From assembly GCF_020080835.1 (NCBI RefSeq), contig NC_058161.1, positions 15,675,603-15,739,602 of the forward strand: DNA of 64,000 nucleotides, written 5' to 3'. The first letter of the stretch is position 1; every line of letters begins with the position of its first letter. This document shows positions 47,281 through 59,817 of this stretch, one piece after another. The DNA comes from Cotesia glomerata. Taxonomy: Eukaryota > Arthropoda > Insecta > Hymenoptera > Braconidae. The notes beneath the pieces were generated by a model. The model was not told the origin of the DNA and made no database searches. It worked only from the letters and a program-made list of their open reading frames with translations. The position numbers and the translations under genes were made by a program.

Positions 47281-47914
47281 CACAGAAAGAATGGTTCACT
47301 TGAACCAACAAAATATTTTTCTTGCTAATTATTTTCTTGGGCGAAAAAAAAATTTTTTTTTGGCACAAGAAATTTCACTTATTCCAACAAAATTAATTCT
47401 CTTGCTTCAAGAAATACGTATCTTGATTCAAGACAATTTATTTAAATCAAGAAAATTTTCTTGTTTTGAGAAAATTTTTCTCTTGCTCCAAAAAATTAAA
47501 TATCTCGATAATAAATTTTCATTAATATTTTTATTGACGAATATGTCAAATGGGAAGATCAAATAATATTGAACCATTTTCTTTCATTCAATATGTATAA
47601 TTGCGTGCTAAAACAATCTAAAATGGGTATCAAATATTCAAGAGAAAAATTTTCTCAAGGTGAGAAAATTTTTTTCTCAGCTGAAGTAGGTGGCGCTGCT
47701 TCCCTAAAGTATCTAAAAATCTTGATCCAATATAAAAATTTATTGTATCAAGTATTTATCATAATTTGAATTAAGAAAAATTACTTCCACCAAGAATAGA
47801 ATTTCAAGAAAAATTTTTACTTCGGCCAAGGCAACTTCGGTCTTCCTTCGGGCACCCGAAAATTTACTTGAGCCAAGAATTTTATTCTCCAGTTAAGAAA
47901 TCTTTTTTTCTGTG
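47281..47914. mobile_element. Family F repeat, uninterrupted copy
   Basis: CACAGAAAG...CTTTTTTTCTGTG ends, 634 bases, made of iterated CAAGAAA / TTTCTTG words. This copy defines the insertion limits in the 5.5 kb copy. Flanks read gaa and aac, so the target duplication is unclear. Confidence 0.65.
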
Positions 47915-48217
47915 AACGGTTAACTAATACGAGATCTAGGTTGATAGTACTTCCTAGAACTATCAAAACTATCCGTACTAAAAATGCCTATTATGTAGCC
48001 ATTAAATATCCTTTATTAAAAAGTTGAAGTGATATTTTCATTGTTGTCGCTTTTTGTTGCTATGGTAAACATTTTGGCAACAGTTACGATAGCAACAGTT
48101 ACCATAGCAACGGTTACTATGGCAACGGTTAAATATCAATGAATAAAATTTGTAAAAATATTGATTAATTAAATTGTCGATAATAATCATTTTGACCGAA
48201 GCGCGCTCGATTTTCTA

Positions 48218-48513
48218 CACTGAAAAAAATTTTTTTGAAAAATAACCATTAAATTCACGGTAATTGTGGGACGAATGGCACGACATAAACATTTGTCTGT
48301 AAGTGAGATAATTTTTAACTTTTTTTTCAACAAATTTTACTGTAGTCTACTGTGAATTTTATTCGTTTTTCGGTAAATTTTATGAAGTCTACCACAAAGT
48401 AAATTAATTTTTTCGCAATTTTTATTTCACAAATGGTAATAAAGAAAAGTGCCGTATTATGTTCCACAATTACAGTGAATTTAACAGTAATTTCTAAAGA
48501 AAATTTCTTTCCG
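48218..48513. mobile_element. TA-flanked element with long imperfect inverted ends
   Basis: The left end (CACTGAAAAAAATTTTTTTG, then attaaattcacggtaattgt) pairs with the right end (acaattacagtgaatttaac then tttctttccg). About 55-base arms, 296 bases in all. Confidence 0.65.
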
Positions 48514-48786
48514 TATAGTTTTAATGAATTATCGAATACTATGAAAATGTTGAATTGTTCTTAAAAACTGTTTAAAAAAATTTTACTAGCTGGATATAAA
48601 CGCTCAATTGTTAGCTGTAAGTTATCTGATTATAATATTAATGGTTATTGACAGCCTAATTACTTGGCACTGTATTTTATTATTATGTTTTTGATCCTAA
48701 TTATAAGAATTCATTTTATACCGGTTTTGTGTACAGGTGTTGTCACACCTCTTTAGAATTTGTATTACCATAATAAATAAATAAAT

Positions 48787-48872
48787 ATGCGGAAAAAAAT
48801 ATATGCTACATATAGGTGACGTATATATTTATACATGCGACGTATATGTAGCATATATTTTTTTTTCTGTGT
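48787..48872. repeat. Short hairpin of TATGTAGCATATA type
   Basis: gcggaaaaaaatatatgcta and tagcatatatttttttttct form a stem around a smaller pair (tacatataggtgacgtatat / gcgacgtatatgta). A compact two-part palindrome, probably a small foldback element. Confidence 0.55.
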
Positions 48873-49119
48873 GGGCTATACATGTAATCTCTAATATATT
48901 GTAAAAAAAAAATTCTTATTGATAAAAAATTTTTATCATTTTATAATTAAGAAAAATTGACTGATTAATAATTAAAAATTATGTAGATATATTTTTAAAC
49001 CAAGTAAAGTAATAACCTAATTAAAATAATGTGATATTTCCTAAAAAAAAAAAGGGTATTATCTTGCATCCCCCAGTAAAAATGAAATTATTATTTTTTA
49101 CGGAAAAATAATAAATTTC

Positions 49120-50005
49120 GTTCGACCGCCGCACCACCGCCGTTTGGCGGACTATTACGCCGCACGCTAAAAATTTACTCCCCCTAGCATCGCCGCACTA
49201 CCGCTGCACCACCGCCGCACCAATGCTAAATCATACCTACAATTTCACAAAAAATGGTATCATAATTAATTTATCACGCAATAATTAATTAATAAATAAT
49301 GCGACTAGAAATCTTTATGTAAGACCTATTGATCAACCTCCTTTTAATCGAATGCCTAATATTAAAAAAAAAAATTTTTTTTAAATCAGGCCAAAGCACC
49401 GCGAAATTATTGATTTTTTTAGTCGTATTGTTGATGTAGATTTTTAATTTCGTCCTCGGGTTGCACAGAAGCGGTACGCCTATCGAAATACTCTGAAAGA
49501 ATTTTAAAAATTGAACTGTGATGGGATTCGAACCTGGATCGTCTGCATGGAAGTCTCGAACATTGCCAACTGTACTGCAAGCCATACTTAACTTAAAAAA
49601 TTTAGTTAAGCTATTTGAATGATCAACGAATATATTATTTCAATGTATATACCATCAAACAGTGGTATGGTGCGGCGGTGGTGCAGCGGTGGTGCGGCGG
49701 TCGAACGAAATTTATTATTTTTTCGTAAAAATTAATAAATTTATTTTTACCCGGGCGCGTCACAGCTGTGGTGCGGCGGTGGTGCAGCGGTGGTGCAGCG
49801 GTGTTGCGGCGAATAGAAATTTATTTACTTGTCACGGCGCTGGTGCGGCGGTAGTGCGGCGAATAGATAAATTCCTTACTTGTCACGGCGGTGGTGCGGC
49901 GGTGATACGGCACTTGTAAAATAACCAAAATTGTCACAGCTGTAGTGCAGCGGTGGTGCGGCGCTTAAAAAGCCGTGCAGCGGTGTTGCGGCGGTGGTGC
50001 GGCGG
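49120..50005. repeat. GGTGCGGCGG-rich inverted and tandem repeats
   Basis: The left block 49125-49225 (accaccgccg words) is inverted relative to 49665-50005 (ggtgcggcggtggtgcagcg words). In the right part, units of about 75 bases alternate GC-rich repeats with tttatttttacccg-type spacers. Frames through it (49662-49919, 49876-50091) are repeat translation. It is the most GC-rich spot in the window. Confidence 0.65.
49500..49585 (-). repeat. tRNA-derived (SINE-like) segment
   Basis: On the minus strand tggcttgcagtacagttggc resembles an A box and ggttcgaatcc, 35 bases on, is an exact B box. It lies in the middle of the GGTGCGGCGG inverted repeat. The frame 49289-49585 is a read-through of it. 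Not a functional tRNA as far as I can see. Confidence 0.5.
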
Positions 50006-51604
50006 AATTCTGTTTTTACTCGGGTCAACTTTATCAAACCACGAGAAAAAAATACTTGGCTTAAATATATTAGTACCTCGTTTGAAAACAATAAAATATT
50101 AGGTCGTGTAAAATTTTCAATGGAGATTCTCTCGATTTCTATCCGTTATTATTTTCTTTAAATGAGAGACGTAAATATTTTTAAACAAGACTGAAATTTT
50201 GAAGAAAAATATTTACTTGAACCAATTTTTCTTTCCGTGGATCTACAAAAATATATGCGCGTAAATTCTATGGATGGTCCTAAAAATTATTATCTGAGTG
50301 AATTCTAAATAGCAACTCAGCATCCTCAGTGATCCAGTGACAAAAAACCCTTTCAATCCCTAGAAATTCCTGAATTCATTTTTATAAATTTCTATAAGTC
50401 AAGAACAATTGAAGATGATTATAATTATAAATGAAGATTCTTTTAAAGTAAAGGTTTCGTCACATAATCAGAAGCACGAAGCTTGTGAGACACGAAGTAA
50501 AAAAATTACTTTAATGAGCAAGTGAATTTCCCGCCCACTGCGGACTTTCTGGTTTTAGTCACAATAGAATATTTATAAAACCTTAAAAATTTTTAATGTA
50601 AAAGCATCACAATAAATTAAAATTACTTTAGTTTCCTTAAAATTGTAATTAAGTTCAATTATCTCAAAAATATTTTCAAGATAATTAGTCGAGTACAGCT
50701 TTACAGGGTAAAAATTCTGTTTCATACAGACCTTTGTTAATTAGTAGCACTAATTAATTCCACTGAAAATGAAGCATCGATTACTGTAATCAATGAATTT
50801 CATTGTTTGATAAACAAATAATTGGAAAAAAGAGAGTAAATGGACCAAAAAAATGATAAAGAAGAAATGTAGACAGAGATATAGATCGCAATCGGCCCAC
50901 GGGGAAGTAACGAGTATCCACGTGAAAATTAATTAGCGAGCCAATTGAACTTTAACGACCGTTCAATTTTACCTAACTGTACCACGCTGCAGGCTGTGTT
51001 CAATGATAATAATTTCCGAGTAAAAGAAAGATAAAATTTTAATATTGATACTTTTATTTAATAAAACTTTCCATTAAAACATTCCCAATGAAATAATAAT
51101 TAATTAGCTACCGGTTAATTTCAATTCAATTACAAACTTTAAAAAATGAATAGCCTTAATATCTCGTCAAATAGTTTATAATTAGGAAAATAAAAACGAT
51201 GATTACCAAGTAAGTAAGTGGTATTATCGTAAAACAATTATCTTTTTTTTTCGTGGTATGAACAGCCAACGCTAATCCTGAATACCCTTCATATCCACTT
51301 ACGAAACACGTGTGTGTTCATGTTGACACCGTCACGTTTCCACTTAAATTCTCATCTTTTTACCACCCTTTGGCTCTTATTCTCCTCAATGCTAATTTCC
51401 CTTCCGAAAAGTTTAATCGAATAAGTTTTTTTTTTTTTTTTTGTTTCAATTCAGTCCGTTCTGGGTATTTGATGTCTCTTTGGACGGACGTAAAAAATAA
51501 GGTAGTCTTGCTATAACCACTGCACATAGATTATTCATAATAATCAAGAATCATTTTGAAGCTTCCACGGAGTCGGAAAATGATAAATTTATCTTAGTCT
51601 AGGT
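50006..51604. other. Mostly single-copy-looking DNA, no gene called
   Basis: 50880-51000 (cggcccacggggaagtaacg, gtaccacgctgcaggctgtg) is GC-richer and lacks repeat partners here; it could be a regulatory or exon fragment. No frame supports a call. Confidence 0.35.
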
Positions 51605-51610
51605 ACGTAC

Positions 51611-51671
51611 CTTCGATTTGAAGGATGAAAACAACCAAAAGCAGGATATGGAGGAGCCTGGTGATTATCAT
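51611..51671 (-). CDS. Possible first coding exon with signal peptide
   Basis: On the minus strand ATG at 51671 (acaaaATGa, A at -3) opens 20 codons reading MIITRLLHILLLVVFILQIE, a classic short basic start and long hydrophobic core. It then meets AG/GTACGT at 51611/51610, a near-perfect 5' splice site. This would be the first exon of a secreted or membrane protein with a phase-1 intron, the gene continuing toward lower coordinates. About 150 bases upstream, tgtcagtcagtacc matches the arthropod TCAGT initiator (near 51810). The matching second exon was not identified. Confidence 0.4.
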
Positions 51672-51679
51672 TTTGTTAA

Positions 51680-52838
51680 CTACTAGTGAAAAACTTGAAG
51701 GGAAGAGACACAACCGATATTTCACAATTTACAGGTTTTTTAACAGAAAATATTTAAAACATGGACTCGATACTCGTAAAATCTCGTCTCGCATTGAGGT
51801 CTAGGTACTGACTGACAGAAGGAGTCTCTTGCAGGAGCAACAACGTAACGCATGCGTCCTGAATTTCCACGTGCCTATTTCTCCTCTTTATTTCTCATTC
51901 CTTTGGAAAGTTGGTCCTATCCTACACATTGAAGAGACATCGCGCCGACTCTTCGCACCCATTGTCTCACTCCCCGTATCCTCTTTCCCAACCCTAAAAT
52001 CCCTAATATATACGTATAACTATACCTCAATCTGGGAAATCTCTAAGGTATTAGCTCAAAGATTAATCAGAAAGTTTCACAGCGTCGGCAAGTACGTCAT
52101 TAACTCATTTCAAATTTCATTTTAATTTCATTTAACAATATTTAACTTTAAGTGTTAATTTAATAATATTTTGGGACCGTAAAAATATTATTGCTTGCAA
52201 CTTCAAATTTATATTCTATTTTCTGCTGGATAAAAGTTACATGATATAAAACAGCGTCATTAACTATCGCAAAAATAAAAAGTTTGCAGAGTCGAAAGTC
52301 CTGAATTTAATCTGTTTCTACTCATATTAAAGGTCTTGGTAATATACTTTTTAACACGCTTTACTGCATCGTTTTGTTGAGTTTTTAGAGGATAAATTTT
52401 TAAGCTTCAAAGGATGAAACTGCACTGAAGTTCAATTAAAAAAAATTGTGACTAAAATTAAAAATCTCATAATATTACTGAGAGAGTTTAAATGAGTATT
52501 GCTATGCTTTTTAAAATATAAGAGAATTTTTTTAAAGGCATATGCAATCTAAAACAACTACATTTTAACAGGAATTCAAATGAAAACTATGTGTTAGTTT
52601 TTCCATCACTTCAAGTGAAAAATTTTTCAAATATGGATTATAATATTTTTTCTAATATTTATATTATACCTTCTTTAATGACTATTGCTGACTATAGTCA
52701 CTCAGAGAAAGTGTATAGTTGGCTAAATTATAACGTCACAAGTATAAAAATATAGTTTTTTTTTTTTTTTTTTGTAGTTACTCGAACTATGGATTAGTTG
52801 AAGTAACTATAGATTAATAGTTAACATGGACTATATTT
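51680..52838. other. Upstream region of the possible first exon, then AT-rich DNA
   Basis: 51690-51990 is more balanced in composition and may hold the promoter and leader (initiator TCAGTCAGT near 51810, minus strand). The frame 51829-52125 starts with TTG and shows no domain. Beyond 52130 nothing is recognised. Confidence 0.35.
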
Positions 52839-52840
52839 TA

Positions 52841-53800
52841 CACTGTAAAAAAAACGGTGTTAAAATGGATTCATTTTAACACCGCTATGTAACACCTGTG
52901 TATTAACACCGGTGTAGCGGTGCTCTTTTGCGGTGTTAAACCGGTGTAACAGTAGAATAAATTTACACCGTATCAGAGCATGAATATTACATGATCCATA
53001 AAACACAATTAATATTTAATATTTATCAAAATGAGACAAGTAACATTTATTCAAGAATTATCAATTTATAAAATTACGCAGAAATCTATTTAATGAATGT
53101 TATATACAATATAAATAATATTTACAATATTAAATGTTTAGGAACAATATAATAATTATTTTTATCGTAACCATGATGTTTCTCACAATATAATGGATGT
53201 TTTAAACATGATAAATTAATAATTTGATAACTTTGCCTTTTTTTTCAGATATTTCATTTGCACATAAACTCATATTATAACAAATAGTCTCCCATAGCTT
53301 ACCCAACAGCATTATATTACCATTATAAAAGAAAATTCTTTGGATTTCACTGTAAATGGGTAATTCGTAAATTCTTAAATTGTCCCAAAAATGTCTTAAA
53401 ATTGTCCAAAAAATTTTTCATTCATTAATTTAGGGAAAAGTGCTCCGGGTCCATTTTTATATCGAAATTTTTTACAGTGTATTTATTTTAATTACAAATT
53501 TTTATCTACTTAACATTTGATTATTTTAAAGTTTCTAAATTAAATATTAACTTTTTTTGATTATTTAGTTTTAATTATTTAACATAAAAAGTTTAATTAT
53601 AAAAATTGTGTTAGTTAAAATATTATCAACACCGGAAAATTTATAACACCGATTTAACACCGAAAAAAAGTATTTACACCGCGAACGGTGTTACTGCTAC
53701 ACCGATTTCGGTGTTGAATTTAACACCGGAATTTTTAACACCGTACACCGTACCGCATGGATTCACCGCATGGACTCACACCGGTTTTTTTTTTACAGTG
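52841..53800. mobile_element. TA-flanked element rich in GGTGTTA/TAACACC words
   Basis: CACTGTAAAAAAAACGGTGT and its inverted partner (CACCGGTTTTTTTTTTACAGTG) are the ends, TA on each side, 960 bases. Each end region (52850-52970 and 53630-53790) holds many copies of ggtgtta / taacacc. The centre is plain AT-rich DNA. Non-coding. Confidence 0.8.
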
Positions 53801-53802
53801 TA

Positions 53803-55483
53803 TGTACTATATATTACATGACTATACTATATCGCCTAACGGTTCGTAGTGACATCTACCAGACGAATGCCCCATAAACCTTACGCTCATGTCGCAACTC
53901 CACGACTGTCAAATTATTTGCCACTTATCCCACATGTAGCATAAATAACTATTGCATACCTTAAGCGCAAACGCGCCAAGGCATAGCTATACTGGGGCCT
54001 AAAAATCAAGTTTCCTATCCTGTAAAAAGAATAGTATATTACACCCCTTAGGAAGGAAAATAAGAAAAGCCTCAGATCACATGTAATTGTTGGCCGAGGC
54101 GAAGCCGAGTATGTATAGTTTCTGCTTGTTTATAGTTATTTCAATTCTGTTTATGAAAAATAATATATATGGCTGCCGAAATCGCAGAAAAAGTCACCGA
54201 ACTGACAATCGAACAAAATTAACTGTATCGAAACGGAATTATTTTGACACGCAATTTTCACAAGGGTTTTGACAAACTTCCTCAGGAATAAAACAAAAAA
54301 AAATTAAATCGTGAAAGTGATTTTTGACAAAGTTGTGGTGTTATCAAGCCCAGTGCTCCCGTGAAGACCACGCTCTTATTAATTTAATTCATCCGAAAAA
54401 CGAGTTTTTTCTGAGAAATCTTATTTAATCGATAAGAAAATTTTTTTAACGTGTTCTGTAGTTATTATTATTTATTTCAATATGCTTTTTATCCATAATT
54501 TTTTTCGTTTAAATTATGAAAATCACGATTTTTAGGCGAGAGTATTATAGCATACCTGCGCGCTTCGCGCTTAAGGCATGCAAAAGCTCGCATTTTTTAT
54601 TTTTTTAACAATGAATAACTTCAAATATCAATAATTTAAAAAGTTGTCAATTTCACAATAATTTTAATAAAGATAGAAACTTATTTATAGTTTTAAAAAA
54701 TGTATTTTATGTTGTTCATTTGAATTTTGTCTGCACCTTGATATTATGATTGAAAATTTTTATGTCCGCTAATAATTTAAATTTATTTTCTTTATTTTAA
54801 AAAATGCATCTCAATTAAAAATGTAGTTAATTAGTTATAACAAAACAACGATGAAATCTACGAATTTATATTTTTAATATTGTTATGCAATATCCTGATA
54901 AAAGAAGAGCCATTATTAATCTCGAGTTATAATAACAATATAAATGGTTAAAAAGGTAAATTCATAACAAGTATACATGTCTATGTCTATGTTGAGAATT
55001 ATGGTAAAATATAACTTTATAAGAAAATAGATAGTAGATAACAGTGAGACAAAAGCAAACAAGAGGCAAAGCACTACAGAATTTCGAGATAGGCGAAATG
55101 AGTAGGGATTTTACTTGGTGAAATTCGAGACTGCGGGCCTGACATTCGTAAGATAATTTCTATCCTCGAAATTTCAACTTCTTCAAAGGAAGCAATTTAG
55201 TGTTCTATGTATATGTAGTCTTTGGTACTTTCTTATAAAAAATTTTGTTTGCACTAAAATCAAGTTCTTCTTTAGCGCTTTATTCTTGTTTGGTTTTTTC
55301 TTACTATACAATTTAAACTCAGGTTTTTTGTCCCGTCATATTTTCGTATTTAATAATAATACATAAATTTTTATTTCTACAAAAACTGTTGTGAAAATAA
55401 CAAGCTTTTAAATGGTTTACTTTTTAAAAAATAACAAATGTATTTTTTTTTTTTACTCATTTTTCATATCTTTAAACGGTCAA
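53803..55483. other. AT-rich stretch with half a palindrome, no gene called
   Basis: 54028-54105 matches one arm of the palindrome in the 5.57 kb insertion (cctcagatcacatgtaattg). GCGCTTCGCGC-type mini-hairpins lie near 53960 and 54555. No coding frame. Confidence 0.4.
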
Positions 55484-55576
55484 TAAGGTAATAGCCCCCA
55501 TTATTGACACTATAAGAGTGATCATAAATATTTGAATTTTTTTATCGTATTTCAAATCAATATTGTCAACTTTTTT

Positions 55577-55720
55577 CACTTCCCGCTAAGAAAATCGAAG
55601 ATTTTCAAAAATCGGGAAGTTATTGTTTTCACCCCGTTTTGCAAAAATCGAGTTTTCATCAGATCTCGACGTTTGAAGGTCATAGGAAGCTTCCCTGACT
55701 ATCCCCGCGAGGTTGTCACG

Positions 55721-55771
<51 letters not shown>

Positions 55772-56457
55772 TATGTGAACCGCTTATAACTTTTGAACGG
55801 CTTGACCGATTTCATCGCAGTTGGTGCCATTCGAAAGAGCTTGACCAAACTTAGATTTTGAAAACTATTTGGACCGATTCAGATCAATAGATTTTGAGAA
55901 ATCTTCAAAAAACTGAAAAAAAAATTTTTTTCAAATGTGGTTTTTTTGGAATAACTTTTAAACGGCTTAAAGGTTCAATTCCAAAAACTAATCAACTCTT
56001 AACCTCAAAAAACCACGTCGATCGCCACCAGTCCGGTCAAAATCGGTTGATTCATTCGAGAGATATCGTGAACGAAAGAAAACCAAAAAAAGTGTTTTTT
56101 CGAAATAACTCCAAAATTCCTAGCGCGATCAATTCGAAATTTAAGATTCTTTGTGAGGCTTGAAAAACTGCGTCGAATGCTTCTAACCGCGTAAAAATCG
56201 GTTTATTCATTCAAAAGTTATTGTGGTTTAAAAATTCACAAATAGTGTCTTATCAAATCTCTATCAGACTTTTGAGCTCGAAGAGCTTTAAAGGATAGGA
56301 AAGCAATCTCTTCGAGCTCGGAGAGCTCAAAATAACCCATAAATTGTATTTTTGAGCTCGAAGAGCTCAAAAACGTCATTGGTGCAATTTTAAGCGCCTA
56401 AGTATGGAATTAGCGGGAAGTTGCAGGGATGGCCTTCAGGGTCAACCGTTTTCCTAA
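55577..56457 (+). mobile_element. Family A (Helentron-type) element
   Basis: The cleanest copy. Subterminal ACTTCCCGCTAA at 55578 and TTAGCGGGAAGT near 56410, a 5' hairpin, a TG microsatellite (55722-55766), GAGCTC palindromes, and an end cctaa before T. It was inserted into a T run of the family C host. Subterminal inverted repeats of about 12 bases, a microsatellite core and a T-T target are the published hallmarks of Helentron-derived (HINE/DINE-1) elements. No protein. Confidence 0.7.
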
Positions 56458-56740
56458 TTTTTTTTATATGACACCTTAATCATTTTTGCTTATATAATTT
56501 AATTAATTAACTTTAATAGCAATACATTTAATAATTATTATATCAACTTAAAACCAACAGGTCGAATGTATGTATTATTGACAGCGCAAAAAATTCAAAG
56601 AGCCGATTGTTGACATACCATTGACCCTATTATTGACAGGTCATTTATTACAATTAAATTTGTATTGACAATAATCATTTTTACTATCTAATGCAAAACT
56701 ATCAATAATTTTTATCATTATAAAATTCGTTTAAGACCTA

Positions 56741-57500
56741 CACGGAAAAAAGTAAACTGTAATAAATAACAGTCGATTTATAATAAGTAATGATCAACTG
56801 CTAAAAATTACCATTTCAAACAGTAAAATCGTAATTTTACTATTCACATTGTAATATTTACAATTTAAACGTTACAATTTACTCTTTACATGGAAGAAAA
56901 TACTATTTCAAACAGTAATATTCGTTAGGTAAATGTCTAAAATGTTACAGTATAATAATTAAGAATTCAGACTTTAATATTTATCATTTCGTACCTAAAA
57001 AATGATGTTATGATATGTAAAAAGTATAAAATAAAGTTAGTAAATTTTTAATACAAGCAACGTCAATATTTACAAAGTAAAATGGTAAATTTTAAACGCA
57101 ACGCTAAAAGTTAAACTGTAATTATTGACTTGCTTAGACTGGTAAAATGTATATTTTAAAAGTATAATTTTTACTGTTTGAAATGTTAAATTCTCCCAGA
57201 GTGAGACCCCTTTCTCTTTCATCTAAGTTCCCCTTCTCTTCATAATATGGACTATTTATTGAAATGGCATTTTTTACTGTTTGAAACTGTAATTTTTAAA
57301 GATGAAAGAGTCGTTATTTACTATAGTGAAAACTACTAATCACTTATTTTGGATATTAAATTATAAACTGTGGCTTTTATACTTTCTACATTAAGTTCTG
57401 TAATATTTACATTTTTGCCACCCCGATGTCCGCTTTACTGTTTGAAATTATAAAAACTAACCGGAATCCGAGTGAATATTACAGTTTACTTTTTTCCGTG
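56741..57500. mobile_element. Family B element, long copy
   Basis: CACGGAAAAAAGTAAACTGT and inverted acagtttacttttttccgtg, beside TA (56739-56740 and 57501-57502). The interior repeats tgtaatattt / cagtaaa words. It interrupts family C at a position intact near 32.51 kb. Confidence 0.75.
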
Positions 57501-58310
57501 TAGCTTTTCTATATTTTTTACCAGGTTTTTTTTAGCAATTTTTTCTAGTCTCAAATACTTTGATTCTGATAAAATCACATGACAGTATGTAAATATTAAT
57601 ACGTTGATAAGTATGTTGAGGGAGTTAAGTTACCTTACATTATGGCCTGTGTTGTTAGTTGACGCAAGTTAATTTTTGTGTCCCTATCGTTGACATCCAC
57701 TATTTTAAAATTGATTTTAACTATTTAAAGTATAAGTAAATGATTATATGGTTATTTAGACTATAAATAATCTAAAATACTTTTAAACAATGCAATTGCA
57801 TAAAAAAAAAACATTGAGAAATCTGGATTTGAAAATAAGGTCTTTCTTAACAAAATTGTTAAGAAATTACAAACATATAAACAGTTTTGGCCTACTTGAA
57901 AAAATGAAATTTTTTTGCAGTAAATAGTTTATACCTTGAAATTAAATTTTACTATTTTTAATTTAAAAAATATGTAAAATTGTCATGAAATATCAACAAT
58001 TGTGTTTATTATCAGATTTTAATAATAAAATAATAAAATTAAATAGGGTGTCAGTAGTAGGGGCCCTGTCAATAATAGGGGCTTTTACCTTAGCGAAAAT
58101 ATTAATTTTTTAATTTACTATTGTTTATTATATTTCGTAATAATTTGATAAATTGGCATAACATTCTTTGATGCTCGAGAAAACTCTTATAAGCATTGCT
58201 AAAAATATGAATATTTTAAAGAATTACAATTTTAAATCAAAATCGATACTGACGTCCTCTTACATATCTTTCACGAATGTAATTTTAAAGATTAATGTAA
58301 TTTAATTGAA

Positions 58311-58922
58311 CAGAAAAAAAGATTTCTAGACTGGAGAATAAAATTCTTGGCTCAAGTAAATTTTCGGGTGCCCGAAGGAAGATCGAAGTTGTCTTGGCCG
58401 AAGTAAAAATTTTTCTTGAAATTCTATTCTTGGTGAAAGTAATTTTTCTTAATTCAAATTATCATAAATACTTGATACAATAAATTTTTATATTGGATCA
58501 AGATTTTTAGATGCTGTAGGGAAGCAGCGCCACCTAATTCAGCTGAGAAAAAAATTTTCTCACCTTGAGAAAATTTTTCTCTTGAATATTTGATACCCAT
58601 TTTAGATTATTTTAGCACGCAATTATACATATTGAATGAAAGAAAATGGTTCAATATTATTTGATCTTCCCATTTGACATATTCGTCAATAAAAATATTA
58701 ATGAAAATTTATTATCGAAATATTTAATTTTTTGGAGCAAGAGAAAAATTTTCTCAAGACAAGAAAATTTACTTCTGTCAAGAACTTAATTTTTTGGAGC
58801 AAGAGAAAAATTTTGTTGGCATAAGTGAAATTTCTTGTGTCAAAAAAAAATTTTTTTTTCGCTCAAGAAAGTAATTAGCAAGAAAAATATTTTCTTGGTT
58901 CAAGTGAACCATCCTTTCTGTG
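58311..58922 (-). mobile_element. Family F repeat, reverse copy
   Basis: Reverse orientation relative to 47281-47914 and close to it along the whole length (acagaaaaaaagatttctag ... gaaccatcctttctgtg). Confidence 0.65.
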
Positions 58923-59817
58923 TAGTATTCAATAGAACCTTCAAAATTTAAAAAGCGAATCGATCCTTACATTATACATTCAGGGAATAATTCTAAATAA
59001 TTAAATTATTATGAGAAATTAAATATTATTTCAAAGTTTGTATCAAATATTATTCATAAGAGATATGTTAAAATGTCAATAAAATCATTAAGTTTTAATA
59101 TTAACTTAACTTTAAGTCAAGTTTTAGTAACAATTTAACGAGAAAAAACTCAGACTTTGAAAGTTATTAATTATAAAAATTATAATGGAACATTTTTCTC
59201 TGAATAAAGAAAAGGATTTTCTTTAACCAATTTTTTTCTATATAGATACAAAAAAAATACTAATGAATAAATTAAATTCATAAGACATAAAAAATGAATA
59301 TTCTCAGCTGTCAACCATTTCTTTTTTATAATGAACCTTTAAAATTGAATATTAAGTAAAATCTAAGTGGCGATTTAAAATTATTAATTAAGATATAATT
59401 TTCGAAAATTGTAATGAAATAGTGATATGTGAAATATAAAAAATTCATAAGTCGTGATGACATCATCATAATTTTAAAGGTACAAGGTAGTTTTTTCTTG
59501 TTAAAGGGTAGTTTTCAAAAAAAAATTATGAAAAGATTGAGTTTTTATATTTTTCAATTTTTCTTTCAATATTAAACACAAATTTTGAGTTTTTTTGAAG
59601 AGCGATATTTTTGAATTTTTTTGAAAAAATATATGTTATACTAGATTAAAAAAAAAAATTTTCAAGATCAAATTCGAATATCTTCGATTTTTTAACCCAC
59701 TTTTTCTTTTTTTTTTTTTTTTTTTTTTTCACAAATCAACGTTTTTTTGATAATTTATAAATATTTCAGAGAAATTGAAGCTTAAAAAATTAAAATCAAT
59801 CATTCATTTGAATTGCT

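Larger units (their letters stand above)
55486..58090 (-). mobile_element. Family C element carrying two nested insertions
   Basis: Ends AGGTAATAGCCCCCATTATT and AATAGGGGCTTTTACCT, TA outside both. Inside sit a family A element (55577-56457) and a family B element (56741-57500). Both junctions were placed by comparison with the 32120-32886 copy. Removing both leaves about 960 bases. Confidence 0.7.

Noticed and set aside
46988..47566. 192-codon ATG-led frame
   Set aside because: The second half is the family F repeat (47281-47914); the first half has no domain, skewed composition and no supporting promoter or splice signals.
49662..50091. GC-rich Gly/Ala/Val frames
   Set aside because: They are translations of the GGTGCGGCGG repeat on both strands.
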